Positions 26,697 to 38,431 are shown, counted from the first letter of the stretch. The stretch: DNA of 64,000 nt from Megalonaias nervosa (GCA_016617855.1 JAECUM010012877.1:1-64000), one strand, 5' to 3'. The notes: generated by a model from the letters alone, not told the origin. Made by a program: numbers and translations.

Positions 26697-27297
26697 ATAA
26701 TGACTCCACAGACTGGGGCTACGATAATGACTCCACAGACTGGGGCTACGATAATGACTGAATAGACTGGGGCTACATTTTATCGAGAATTGTCGCCCGG
26801 TTTTAATTACAACAAATAAAGGTAACGTTCATTACCAACTCTTTTTCCTATAACTAATTCGCTTTTTCACACATAGTTATATTTCTGTCGAAAAAAGAAA
26901 TTACGATTAGTAGCTACTATAATGACTGCATAAAATGGGGCTACAATAATGTCTGCATAGACTGGGTCTACAATAATGGCTGTATATACCGGGGCTACGG
27001 TAATGACTGCATAGACTGGGGCTACCATAATGACTTCATAGACTGGGGCTGCGATAATGACTGCATGGACTTGGGCTACAACAATGACTGCATAGAGTGC
27101 GGCTACGATAATGACTGCATAAACTGGGGTTACGATAATGACTGCATAGACTGGGGCTATGATAATGACTGCGTCGACTGGGGCTACGATAATGACTCCA
27201 GAGAGTGGGGCTACGATAATGACTCCACAGACTGGGGCTACGATAATGACTGAATAGACTGGGGCTACGATAATGACTGAATAGATTGGGGCTACTG
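26697..27297. repeat. 27-bp minisatellite in two blocks
   Basis: The unit is GACTGGGGCTACGATAATGA plus CTGCATA. It occurs as a short block at 26697-26775 and a longer one of about 14 copies at about 26925-27297. The period is divisible by three, so part stays open with a 9-residue repeat (DWGYDND core). The blocks are separated by a duplicated GAGAATCGTTGCCCGGTTTT-type segment and unrelated DNA. Confidence 0.9.
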
Positions 27298-27375
27298 TGC
27301 TAAATACTTAATAGTTAAATAATGTCTTGCATAAGCCGTCAAAAGCAACCAACTAACCAGTCAACCTCTATTTTC

Positions 27376-27384
27376 GTATCTATC

Positions 27385-27460
<76 letters not shown>

Positions 27461-27462
27461 CA
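27376..27462. repeat. (TATC)n microsatellite
   Basis: TATC repeats with one TATT variant. Confidence 0.95.
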
Positions 27463-28361
27463 CCATCACACAGACACGCATCGATCCTTCCATTTATTTA
27501 TCCATCTATTTATTCATCCATCTATCCATCTGTTTGTCTACTGGCCTTGCTTGGTCCACATCGTGTCTCCCATTCTTCACTTGTCGCTGCATGTATATTG
27601 TCACTGGATCTGGATAAAATAAACATTGATTCACATAATCATATAATAATACCGCGTGATGTTTATTTGATATTTATTTTTAATATTTTAATATCCGACC
27701 GTGCTTTAAAACATTTAAGCAAAATTTGTAAAATTTAATCTTTCATTTAATAAAGAAATGATGTGTCCACATATATATATTAGTTGCTATAAAGCAATTC
27801 GATATACCAATACTACTGGTATATCAAATTGTGATCCGCCCATGGCGCAATAATACGCATATATAAACATTCTCGCGACCGTCTGCAGTTGATTCTAGAT
27901 CAGTGATCAATTTCCACAAATTAGTCACTAGTGACGTATGAAAATAACGATGAAAAGTATTAATAATCCCCCTTTTCTAAATAAATTTAATATGGTACAC
28001 ATTTTCATCACAATCCTTTCTGCTTTCTGTTCTCCCCTCCCCTCTCATGCATAACGGACAAACTGCGCAGAAATGTGGAATGAGAGAGTAAAGGAATTTG
28101 GGCTGGATTAAAACCTTGAAATAGAAATTACACCAAGTAACCTACAAGAATATGGTTCGTCGTAACGATACGTGTACACTTTCCTTGGGATTTATCTAAA
28201 GTGTTTATCAATGATACAAAGTTGCAAACCAGTAAATTCCTCGGATACGTGGTACACATACTGTGATATATTTAATGTTATGTTTTGTTGTTTCTTCTTA
28301 AACATACCAAAATGTTCTAAAAAATCGATAATTATTATTTAAATATGAAAATGTCCAAAGG

Positions 28362-28470
<109 letters not shown>

Positions 28471-28601
28471 ACCATCGTAGCATGATAAAATCTATGAAAT
28501 GACGAACGTAGAGGATTTTTGTTTGTGTCATCCCATGATATATCCCACGATATCTCTGGACTTAAGAATGATGGTAAAAGTTAAGTCAAACCGACCAAAA
28601 G

Positions 28602-28603
<2 letters not shown>

Positions 28604-28672
<69 letters not shown>
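28604..28672. repeat. (GA)n microsatellite, about 34 repeats
   Basis: Pure GA run, complementary to the upstream (CT)n. Confidence 0.95.
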
Positions 28673-28674
<2 letters not shown>

Positions 28675-29967
28675 CAAACAGCCTTTGAGTAGGCCTGGCT
28701 TGAAGTAGTGTTTTCCCTATATCCAAAGACCCTAAGTCGTTCTCAGCTGAAGGGTGTTTACATGCACAAATACTGCAAGTAATTTTTGTCTCCAATCAGC
28801 TTATAATGACACATCAAGAAACATCCAATTTCACACTTACATGTTGTTTATTTTGTTTCCCATTTCTTTGACCAATCAGTAAGCATTTTCAAGCCGAAGA
28901 TTTATACCTTACACCATGCACCAGAAAACGCGACCAAAATACCGAATGCACATAATTAATCTTATATTAAATTTATAAAAATGTTAAGCATTAGACTGTA
29001 TGCCTAAGTCCTTATGTTACGAAATTAGAAGGAGTCTATTTTATGGGACTAACCCATGCTACCAACAAGTCTTGAGAATACTATACATTACTTAGTCTTG
29101 TAGAAACGTCCTAATCACTCAGTTTGAGAAATATCTTCCCAGCAACGATTGCCTATAATTAGCAAATTGTCCCTAAAATATAAAATGCTATAGGTAAGTA
29201 AAAATAGAACATACCTTACGCTTGTTACAATATTAATATTAAATATTTTTACGATTCTGTGGTCATGAACAAACTAACAGAAAAGAGCGAAAACCCCAAA
29301 ATTTTGTAAAATTTAACAAATATTTTTTCATAGAATACAAAGTGAAAATAAAAAAAAATTATAAGTATTGTGAATTAAATCCAAAAAACTTCCAACAGTT
29401 CTACCACAAGTCCAAATGTGTGAAGGTCCAACTGAATTAAAGTGGGGTTCCAAATAAATTTTGATATTGAATGTGTTGATGTGCCTGTAGTCTCAAACGT
29501 GCTAATTGCCAATAGCCCTAATATAGTGTGGGGATGTGCTTCGTCTTTTGATGTATCACAATAACATAACCCAAACTTTCCTTGTCTGAATTCACTATCA
29601 TTCCAAATCAATGTTCTAGTCAAAGAATATTATTGAGCACTTTGCAATTCCAGTGAATAATAAGATGAAGAAAAAAATCCACCCAAATTAAAAAACTGAG
29701 GACAACAATAAGAATGATTCTGCATTGGATGTTAAAGCAAGAATGCGTAATACTTAGGTCAATAAGAATATTTATCCCTCTACATGATCTAGGTCGCAAT
29801 TACCATTTTCTGAAAATACTCCGTCACTGAATTGAAACTTCCATTTTAGACGTTTCTAAAGTTAGAATCAAGATTATTAACATGTTCAATAATGATCTGA
29901 ATCTTTAATCTATAACCATTTAAAATCTTTAACTACGCATTCCATTGTTTAAAACTAAATGTTATTG

Positions 29968-29968
<1 letters not shown>

Positions 29969-30031
<63 letters not shown>
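29969..30031. repeat. (TA)n(TG)n microsatellite
   Basis: A short TA run passes into a TG run of about 48 bp. Confidence 0.95.
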
Positions 30032-30032
<1 letters not shown>

Positions 30033-31142
30033 TTGCGCATGAGGCTGATTTGAAAATGTTGTTTCCTTTACCTGTACATATTCAAATGCTTCAGCCTCCG
30101 TATTACCGCCGAAACTTTGTGTGGCCATCACAATTTGGGGTAATTTTCCTTTCTTCCATTTGTAAAACTCGCCTACAGTGTACTTTTCTCTTTTTGTTTC
30201 GTATTCCACCATTCTTCAGGCGGCCACTGGTGTACAAGTGCAAAATTACTGCAAATACTGCAAATATAATTTCTTATTATCATTTTATTTCCAAATTTGT
30301 ATTGCCATGCAGAAATCAATCAAGGACTTGGAATTTCTTTGATACGCTTCATGGAACTACATGCTAAAGTTATTATGTAAAAAGTAACAGACAAAAAAAA
30401 ATAAAATATACCCTACTTAGCACTATTATTTTGTTTTGTTTGGGGTTTTTGGGGTGGTGGTGGAGGTGGGTTTTTTTAAATAACTTTTCAAACTTTTTGG
30501 AGCTGAAAATCAGAGAATCATTATAGCAAGGCACCAGAAGACGACTTCAATGATACACAGAGGCAGAATTCCTATGGCAACAAAGAGTAATTACTGTAGA
30601 CGGGCCTAATTGTGTTTATTTTGTTGTTCGAACCGAAATAATGACCAACACATATGTATTTATTTCCTAACCCCTATTACGTCCTGAAAGCCTAGAAATG
30701 ATCCTATTTAAAATCACTAAATTGAAAACATATTTTCGTTTGGAATAATGACTTCCTTTGAGGTAATAATTTCTTACGTAGCTTGTCTCGATTTTCATTT
30801 TATCTTTCATACCAGGCGTTGTTTACTTTATTTTAGGTGTTTACAAACCTGTAACTATACTATTTCATCATATCACATTAAAACCTGTTTGTGTTATGTA
30901 CATTGCTAATAAAGTGACGCTGCATTCTTGTTGTGTTATTATTATAGTCCAGGTAGTTAAGTGAGATATAGATTCATTCCACTGACTCATTATCAGGTTA
31001 GTACAAGGCTATAAAACTGATGTCTACCACCGAAGACATAACTTTCTAACCTAAACTGACAGAAGTTTTCATATCCAACCCATCAATTTTTTTTGTATTC
31101 CTTTTTGTTCATTTCTGATATTTTATAAGTATTTATTATTAT

Positions 31143-31143
<1 letters not shown>

Positions 31144-31195
<52 letters not shown>
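31144..31195. repeat. (GA)n microsatellite
   Basis: Pure GA run of about 52 bp. Confidence 0.95.
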
Positions 31196-31198
<3 letters not shown>

Positions 31199-31973
31199 CC
31201 TGGGCGGGCTTTATATAAAACATTACGTTTCACCTATGTGAATGAGGAGTGGGAAGTGGGGTACCTAGATGATCCTACAAGTTTTGGTGCATGTTCCGAG
31301 GTTTTTTATCGCCACAATCAGGCAGGGAATGGCACAGCTGAGTTATCCCCCTTTCGATATCAATGATATGTCTTAAAGCACTTGTAATAAAGACGTACGT
31401 ATAGACTGACACTTTTTTCATAGCCACTGCTATGAGAAATGCAAACATAGTTGACGAAAACTATAATGTTGCTATGCGCGATTTAAATCAATGTAAAATT
31501 GAAAAAGATACCTAACATAGACACTTCAAAGTACACACATCTTGTGCATTCAAGTTATGGCGTTTATGGATAACGGGGCCCAGCCCGGGGCTATAATCAG
31601 TCGCTGACACGTTGGTTTTAATTTTTGTCTGTCAATAACTGGACGTATATCTTACTCAGATTTATAACAAAATAACACCATTAAACCAATTATATTACTC
31701 TTTAAAAAATTGATTATCTTGAGATGAAAGAAAAAAAAACCCTCAACTAAAAAAAAGTAGCAGACCCCCCCCCCCCATGCACACACACAACCGAAAATTG
31801 AATTATCAGTACCTAATAGTAGATAAATTAGGTATGTGTATGTTAATTATTGCACAAGCTGTAATCTAAAAACTGTAACCAAAGGATGTGGAGAATATGT
31901 TTACAATATAGCTGACACTGTGTGAACGATATTGTGATGACGTCAAAGAGTGTTTTGATAAATATGGGGAAGT

Positions 31974-31979
31974 GTTGGC
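31974..31979. repeat. Polinton target-site duplication, left
   Basis: GTTGGC immediately before the left AGTAGTGAAGG end, repeated after the right end. Confidence 0.9.
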
Positions 31980-32262
31980 AGTAGTGAAGGGGGACAATAT
32001 TAGGCATATCATGCCAAAGAAGGAAAAATGGCATGGGTCGATATGGGGCAAAAATTGATTGAGCCTATGAGACCAAAGAAGGAAAAACACCCTGGGACGA
32101 TATAGGGCAAAGATGGATAGGGATAAGGGGAATGAGGATTACAAGACCCCCTGGGACGATATAGGGACAAGATGTATACGGTTCATACACAAACATGGCA
32201 AAGTGATTAAATATATTTTTGAGCCATATGAGTGGCCCTGAAAAGGGCCTTTGGGTTCTTTT
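31980..32262 (+). repeat. Polinton left terminal inverted repeat
   Basis: Aligned with the reverse complement of 46858-47141 along its whole length, with scattered differences. By eye it is clearly above 80 percent identical. It contains three direct sub-repeats of a GACGATATAGGGCAAAGATG type (starting near 32038, 32096 and 32154). The inner end runs to about GGGCCTTTGGGTTCTT. Confidence 0.9.
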
Positions 32263-32278
32263 TGTTAACACCATTCCG

Positions 32279-32512
32279 TTAACATAGAGGGCATCGCATT
32301 GGTCTTCTTCTCTTCCTTAAACTACGTCTAACCTCTGGACCGTAGATGAGGACTCGCTTCAAACAGCCTTGTCTCACCATATAGATCCTTCTTTTCCAAA
32401 CGCTCGTCTCGGTGATCTTGATGATTGTCCATGATAATTTGACATACATGAGTAAGTCCGTACAGAACAGCATCGACGATACGAAAGTAGATGATTCTAC
32501 GTTTGTCCACAT
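32279..32512 (-). CDS. Possible small minus-strand Polinton gene
   Basis: An ATG at 32512 (minus strand) lies about 43 bp after a TATAAATA box at 32555-32562, a normal TATA-to-start spacing. The frame from that ATG gives 77 codons ending near the left inverted repeat. The neighbouring frame (about 32328-32510) reads more like a folded protein (RRIIYFRIVDAVLYGLTHV, then acidic/basic helices), which suggests a one-base shift just after the start. I do not recognise either product. It would be transcribed divergently from the first plus-strand gene. Confidence 0.3.
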   Translation of the reverse strand: MWTNVESSTFVSSMLFCTDLLMYVKLSWTIIKITETSVWKRRIYMVRQGCLKRVLIYGPEVRRSLRKRRRPMRCPLC

Positions 32513-32554
32513 CTTGTGACGAGAACAGATGAAGGGAATAAAGTGAACTGCGGT

Positions 32555-32562
32555 TATTTATA
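32555..32562 (-). promoter_or_regulatory. TATA box of the minus-strand small gene
   Basis: TATAAATA on the minus strand, 43 bp before an ATG. It lies back-to-back with the plus-strand TATA at 32683, giving a divergent promoter region of about 230 bp (32513-32741). Confidence 0.4.
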
Positions 32563-32682
32563 GTGGAAGAAAGATCGAAACGGATTGAGTTTTTTCACCA
32601 ATCCAAACACGCGTTACAAAATTCAGCCACTGCACGGTCTGTCTTCCAATCCGAAGAGAGCTGACTGTGTCGTCACATTCCC

Positions 32683-32689
32683 TATATAG
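32683..32689 (+). promoter_or_regulatory. TATA-like box of the first plus-strand Polinton gene
   Basis: TATATAG 59 bp before the ATG at 32742. Confidence 0.4.
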
Positions 32690-32741
32690 GTGCGCTAGCG
32701 TCTGTGCGCACTGAATCAATGCGACACTGTTTTTTTGTAAC

Positions 32742-33386
32742 ATGACGGAAACTAAGAAGACGATGAATTGGGGTGCACCAGCCGTAGAGACGAGAAGCGA
32801 TGGTATAGCACCGGCTACCAAAGTCAACATAGGTCTATTTCCAGAAGAGGTCGATTTTAATTGGGATTTAGTGGATTTTCTTTCTTCTTCGCAAGAATGT
32901 GTTTCGGTACCAGCACCTTCGCCACCTTCTCCTTCTTTACCATACGTCGAGGATTTTAAACAGAGACAGAAAGAAGAATTGGAGAAATATTTACAGCAGC
33001 AGAAAGAAGCAGAACAAGCTTTTCTCCTTCAACAGCAACATCGGGAAGAAGAAGAGGAAAGAAGGAAACGATAAGAAGAAGAAGAAGCAGAGAAGAAACA
33101 AGGTCTAGGAGAGAAATAGAACAGTGAAACTCAAATGGTGACGGTATTCTTGGACATTTTGGCAGAGTTAAGGAGTCTGAAACAAATGAATCAGACTTCT
33201 TTACTACGACCTAAGAGAAAAAGACCTTCCCAAGCCAAACAGCCCAACCCTGTTCACACACCTACTACGCCTGAGATACCAGCCCTAGTGATTTCTACCA
33301 AATCATCGACAGGAGCAGGTTCAGAAGTAGGTCTTGGCTGTGGCAAAGGCTTAAGGCAGTTAAAGCTGATTGCTTCCCCCTCCTGA
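32742..33386 (+). pseudogene. Polinton coiled-coil protein with basic patch, two in-frame stops
   Basis: From the ATG at 32742 one frame runs to TGA near 33386, interrupted by TAA (33072-33074) and TAG (about 33117). The first part has a short acidic segment, a Pro/Ser stretch and a long Glu/Gln/Lys/Arg helix typical of a coiled coil (about residues 66-110). After the stops come a helical segment (FLDILAELRSLKQ) and a basic run RPKRKRP that could be a nuclear signal. It lies between the left end and the polymerase. Function is not recognised. The stops in a low-complexity Glu-rich stretch might also be strand-slippage or point changes. Confidence 0.5.
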
Positions 33387-33820
33387 GTTTGTTGTTTGTT
33401 ATGAAAAAAACAAAAACAAACACAAAACGGTCCTTTTCAGGGCCACCCACTTCTTTCGAAAAGAGATAGTATTCATTTTGCCAAAATCAATAAGAACTCA
33501 AAATCCCTTTTTATTTACCCATGATTTACGTGTGTGAGTGCATGAGTGTAGGTCCTTATCATTCTAAAAATCAAAACCAGGAGACACTTACGTTTCTTTC
33601 TGTTATATTCTGGTACAAATTTTACAAACCAATGTCACAACACAACACTTTAAAAAAGTTAATAGACTTCTTCGTTGTCTTTTTGTTCACTCTGTTGTTT
33701 TTTTTTTTTTTAATTTCTTCACTTTCACAGGTTTTGTCTCCTCTTCTTCCTCACTTTTTTCTCGTCTTCTTTTCTTCTCTTTTTTCTCTTTCTGGACGTG
33801 TCTGGGTTTTTCCTTTGGCT

Positions 33821-36800
33821 CCACGCTACATCTTGAAAGTGCACCCTCAAGAAGTGCGCGTACCTCTGTTGTTCCGAGGCAAAAATTTCAAAGACGGAAA
33901 CTACATTCACGTCTATCATCATGATGAACATTTCGGTACCATTACCAGTATCACTGGATTCCAGGGATACAAATATTATTGTGAGAAATATGACCATGGC
34001 TATAACAATCGAGAGCAAAACAAGCATTGTGGATCGAAATGTGAGGGATGTTTGGCCTCTAAACCGTGTCTTGACGAATGACAACAACAAGTGCATTGCC
34101 CAGCTTGTCAGCCCACGTTTGTCAGCCCTGCTTGTTACCAACAACATCTGAAGACGCAAGGTTCACAGCAGAAAAGTCCTTGTCAACTCCTGTGATTGTG
34201 CCCTACTTCTGGACAAGTGATGCGTACCAATAATACCAAGGCTCGCGTAAGTACAGGCAAGAAACGATGTCACATTTGTCACCAAATCGTGGACATGGAA
34301 CACGCTACATTCAAAAATACCATTCCAAACATGAAGAGGAAGATGACCAGAAGAAAGGCAATGTCATCTTTTTCGATTTCGAATGCATGCAAGAGACCGG
34401 TATTCACATTCCTAATGTCTGCGTGGCTCATCGAGCGTTGCGAGAAGTGCATCCAAGAGACTATCTTTAGTCATTGCCCTCACTGCAGCAAGATTCCTGG
34501 ATGTGAAAAAATCTTTCGGGGACCGAACACGCTAGCCGATTTCGCCCAATGGACCTTAGACCCCATCGACGAGATGTGGAGACAAGAGGACATGGAACAT
34601 TACGTAGATTGGCATCGCCATGCCATGGTGATGGCTCACAATTTCTCGGGATACGATGGGCAATTTCTTTTGAGATACTATACGGAACAAAGTACCGAAC
34701 GTCCTAAAGTGATTTTGAACGGAGCCAAAATCATTTCCATGCAAGTGGGACAAGTGCAGTTTAAAGATTCGATGAGTTACTTGGCCATGCCATTGAGCTG
34801 AATGCCTAAAACGTTTGGAATGACAGAAATGGCCAAAGGCTGTTCTCCGCACTTTTTCAACACCGAAGCTAATCAACACGTCGTTCTACCACATTTGCTT
34901 GAAGTTCACTACTACTATCCCGACAACATGCGTACCGATCAACGAGAAGCTTTCTACGCTTAGTACAACGCTCACGCCTCGGACCATTTCGACTTTCAGG
35001 AAGAAATGTTAAAATATTGACGTTCCGACGTGAACATTTTACGGCTTTGCTGTGGAAAATTTCGAGAACTGTTCATGGAGCACGGATGGATCGATACTTT
35101 GAAAGAAGCCTGCACCATTGCCAAAGCGTGTTCCTTAGTGCACCGTCAACGATTCATGTCCGAAAACATCCTAGCTGTCATAAGCCCTCAAACGACAAAC
35201 TTTGTCAAACGTCAACACTCGGTCAAACCCCTACACTGATAACATTACTTGTGCGACAAGGAAGACAAATGGATCCAACACGCGACAACGGAGGAGGCGA
35301 CAAGACCATCGGAACGTATTCCGTGGATGGTTGGGACTTAGAAAACCCCAAGATCGTGTACGAGTTTAACGGGTGCTTCTTTCACGGATGTCCCATCTGT
35401 TACATTCAACGTGGCACTAAAAATCAGTTTTTACAACGAACCATGGAAGACTTGTACCAGGCCACTTGTCAGCGTCGCTTGAAGTTAGAACAGCAAGTGG
35501 TGGAAATGTGGGAACACGAGTACGATCACCGATTGAAAACCGATCCAGAGTTTGAACGCATCGTGGAAAGTTACAAGCTGGTGGACCCACTGAACACACG
35601 GGACAGTTTGTACGGAGGAAGGACGAATGCCACATGTTTGCTGCACGAAGCCGACAAGGAGAAATGAGAAGAAATCAAATACTTGAACGTGTGTTCGCTG
35701 TATCCGTACGTGTGCAAATATTGTCACTTTTCCGCAGGGCCCCCGGAATTGCACACATCGACCTGGACAACATTCGACAAAACGAAGGATTGATCAAGTG
35801 CAAAGTCTTGCCTCCCACGGACTTGTACCATCCCGTTTTACCTCACCATTGCCAAGGAAAACTGATGTTTCCCTTGTGCCGTACTTGGTTCAAAACGTGC
35901 AACCAAGACCAACCTTGTCAGTACACTCAGAAAGAACGCACCTTGACGGGAACGTGGGTCAGCGTGGAATTGTTTAAAGCTTTGGACCTGGGATACCAAC
36001 TGTTAGATGTTTACGAAATTTACCACTTTCCCAAGACAGAAAAATACCACGATGGCGACGAGATTCAGAATGGCATTTTTGAAGACTACGTGGATGCCTT
36101 TTTGAAACTGAAACAAGAAGCCAGCGTCTATCCTTCCTGGTGCCACACTCCCGAAGACCAAAAGAATTTCAAAGAGAAAAACTGGGATCAGGAAGGCATC
36201 ACTTTGGACCACGTGGAGAAAAACGAAGGAAGGCGATCGTTTACCAAAGTGATGTTGAATTGCTTGTGGGACAAAATGGCACAACGACAGTGTTCACCCA
36301 AGACGGAGTATTTGTCTGAACCTTTCCGCCACTTCCAGATGATTCACGACAAAACCAAATACATGAAACACGTGAACGTCGTTCGTGAGGATTTGATCTT
36401 AGTCAATTACGAAGAAGAACTGGACTTGGTAGAAACTGACGAATTTGGAAATGTCATCATTGCGGCCTACGTGACAGCCCGTGCTCGCTCAAAATTGAAC
36501 GAAGCTTTACACCAACTAGGAGATCGTGTACTGTATTTTAATACGGACGGTTGCATCTACATCGATTGCCTGGGTCACTGTCACCCTGACATCGAAGGAG
36601 ACCGTTTACGAGCTTGAACGGACGAGCACCCCAACGACAAGATTCTAAGTTTTGCTAGTGGCGGTCCCAAATATTACAGCTACGAATACCGTGACCCACG
36701 ACGAGAAGTGCACACCGAGTGTAAAGGGAAACAATTGACTCTCAATTATCGCACCGGTCGACTGGTGAACTTTGGGGTATTCAAAGAAGCCTTGCAGTCT

Positions 36801-36989
36801 GGAGAGGATCAACACTTGAAAGTGACCACCTACGAACCTCGCAAGATAATACGTTTATCCACACAAAAAATCGTCAGTCGGCCCTTGGAAAAAGTCTATC
36901 AAATCGTGTACCAGAAAAGATTTCGGCTTCCCTACCACTTCACTTTACCTGACGGACACGCTGGTATAAAAATGGTTCCAAGACGATAG
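33821..36989 (+). pseudogene. polB: Protein-primed family B DNA polymerase (Polinton), disrupted
   Basis: This is the element's replicase. In order it shows an N-terminal Cys/His-rich zinc-like region; Exo I FFDFE (about 34372); Exo II HNFSGYDGQFLL (about 34640); Exo III YxxSD (about 35015); a palm insertion with FNGCFFHGCP (about 35366); motif A region VCSLYPYV (about 35690); motif B region MLNCLWDK (about 36253); and motif C YFNTDG (about 36535). The Asp expected first in motif A is Asn, the motif B Gly is Asp, and motif C reads NTDG where family members have DTDS. Stops lie at 34079, 34799, 34961, 35018, 35237/35240, 35665 and 36615; frame changes are near 34310, 34420, 35260 and 35740. 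Similarity begins near 33821; the original start is unclear, because 33521-33800 is a T/C-rich low-complexity frame. Catalytically dead. Confidence 0.9.
36965..36972 (+). promoter_or_regulatory. TATA box for BIR gene 1
   Basis: TATAAAAA 40 bp before the ATG at 37005, lying inside the last codons of the polymerase gene. Confidence 0.5.
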
Positions 36990-37004
36990 CCACTAGCAAG
37001 AAGG

Positions 37005-37484
37005 ATGACTTCGACACGGCAAGAATCGAGTGAGAGACCCACTGGGAACTCAAATTTTGAACCATACCATTTTCCTGTCTTCTTGCCTGACAATTGTAAT
37101 TGTGTCAGTCGATTGGAAACGTTTCAAAAATGCCCTACGGATATGGAAGGATTACCTACTGCGAATGTTTTAGCTAGAACAGGATTTGTCTACTTGGGAC
37201 CTGAGACTGGATTGGGATACGAAGTACAGTGTTTCAATTTTGGTCTGAGGTTGCGTATGGATCGATGTATCTATAAAGATTCAGCTATTCTGGAACAAAC
37301 TCGATGGTCTCCGCATTGTCCTTACCTTTCTATGGCCTTTCCACCCATAACACTACGGTTCAGGTATGACGGTACCTTAGAGAAGGTAGTACCGTTGTCC
37401 AGGAAGATAAAAAGGAAGACTTCCAAAACTAGGCATAAAAAAGGAACGAAGTACAAGCTCGAGACGTCATTACGACTAGTATAA
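37005..37484 (+). CDS. BIR-domain (IAP-like) protein 1, unbroken frame
   Basis: A 159-residue intact frame with one baculoviral IAP repeat at about residues 36-108 (RLETF, then LARTGFVYLG, then QCFNFG, then RWSPHCPYL). BIR domains bind zinc through C-x2-C-H-C and, in IAPs, block caspases or cell-death signalling. Here only the first Cys (C76) and the last (C105) are kept; F79 replaces the second Cys and Q98 the His, so zinc binding is probably lost. The C-terminus is a Lys/Arg-rich tail; no RING or second BIR is seen. It follows the polymerase by 15 bp and has its own TATA box. It was likely a host-derived anti-apoptosis gene that has drifted or changed role. Confidence 0.8.
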   Translation: MTSTRQESSERPTGNSNFEPYHFPVFLPDNCNCVSRLETFQKCPTDMEGLPTANVLARTGFVYLGPETGLGYEVQCFNFGLRLRMDRCIYKDSAILEQTRWSPHCPYLSMAFPPITLRFRYDGTLEKVVPLSRKIKRKTSKTRHKKGTKYKLETSLRLV

Positions 37485-37487
37485 AAA
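37480..37487 (+). promoter_or_regulatory. TATA box for BIR gene 2
   Basis: TATAAAAA 63 bp before the ATG at 37543. It overlaps the stop codon of BIR gene 1. Confidence 0.5.
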
Positions 37488-37542
37488 GGGACAACGTCCA
37501 ATACCGATAGTTCATTGTGACTACCAACACCTAGCGAGAAAG

Positions 37543-38186
37543 ATGAATGCTAACAAACACACCACATCATTCAAGCTCGGTGTTTCTCAAGTGGAGTGCG
37601 ATGCTGTACCATGCGATGCCAGGGATGCCGTATGCTGTAACCTCAGCGATTCAGTACCACATCCTGGGAAGTTTGCTATGATTTCTACTACCATACGTAC
37701 CATGGAAAGTGATGATGTGCGTGTCAAACCTGACGGATGCGAAAGCGATGCCACTCGTCATCGTACACCTTTTCACTTTACTGGTTTTAATGGTGAATGT
37801 CATCATGAAACTATGCGGCTACCACCCTACGGATGTCATCGAACCCTGAGCAAACTCCTGAGGATTTCACCGTACCCTCATCGAAATGAACCTGTGAAAG
37901 ACGAATATTCGTTCCCAGTGCGTTCCCAGTGCGATTGCCTGAATACTGCGACTTTGAAAGTCGATTCCAAACCTTCCGAGGAAAATGGCCAAAATATCTG
38001 GGAGGACCTACCCCTGAAGAATTAGCCAGAGTCGGATTTATCTACTTCGGCGAAGGTGATAAAGTCAAGTGCTTCAGTTGCGGTGTGTCACTTGACGAGT
38101 GGGGGCAGAAAGATTCCGCTTACCTGGAACATGCTCGATGGTCTCCTCACTGTCACTACCTACCTTTAGTGGGACCTAGTCAATGA
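37543..38186 (+). pseudogene. BIR-domain (IAP-like) protein 2, one frame change
   Basis: The 5' frame (37543 to about 37930) is Cys/His-rich without a recognised fold. The downstream frame (about 37929-38186) holds a well-formed BIR: SRFQTFRGKWP, LARVGFIYFGEGD, CFSC, DEW, LEHARWSPHC. All four zinc ligands (C, C, H, C), the Trp and the Asp of the fold are kept. The two frames overlap at 37929-38025, so a one-base shift lies near 37920, next to a duplicated CGTTCCCAGTG. No RING domain follows. Paired with BIR gene 1 as a tandem duplicate that kept better ligands. Confidence 0.75.
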
Positions 38187-38197
38187 AGTGGCATACT

Positions 38198-38431
38198 ATG
38201 TCGTTTAAGAAACCAACTTGGTTAGGAGTCAAACGTTGGACAACACCTAGACAGGTATTTAAACCCCATTTTAAAAATAATATTAAATTATTACCAAACG
38301 AATTGCAAGAGAAGATCTACTAGGAAATTTGGCAGGGACTTGCCAGAGCAAAATCTCAACTGGTGACTGAGGAACTTTTATGTCGAGCAATTCAGAAGAG
38401 GAAATTGACAAAAGTCAACAAAAAGGTTTGA
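38198..38431 (+). pseudogene. Small unknown Polinton protein, one in-frame TAG
   Basis: The ATG at 38198 opens a 77-codon frame interrupted once by TAG at 38321-38323. It is basic at the N-terminus (FKKPTWLGVKRW), then has LLPNELQEKIY, a helical segment and a Lys-rich end. Not recognised; LPxELQ/IY is reminiscent of an F-box start, but that is weak. It starts 12 bp after BIR gene 2. A second short frame (about 38475-38570, ILDRYPEWLWSEITRS) in the following gap may belong to another decayed gene. Confidence 0.4.

Noticed and set aside
33521..33800. Hydrophobic N-terminal extension of the polymerase
   Set aside because: The Phe/Leu-rich residues come from a T/C-rich low-complexity stretch; similarity to polymerase starts only at about 33821.
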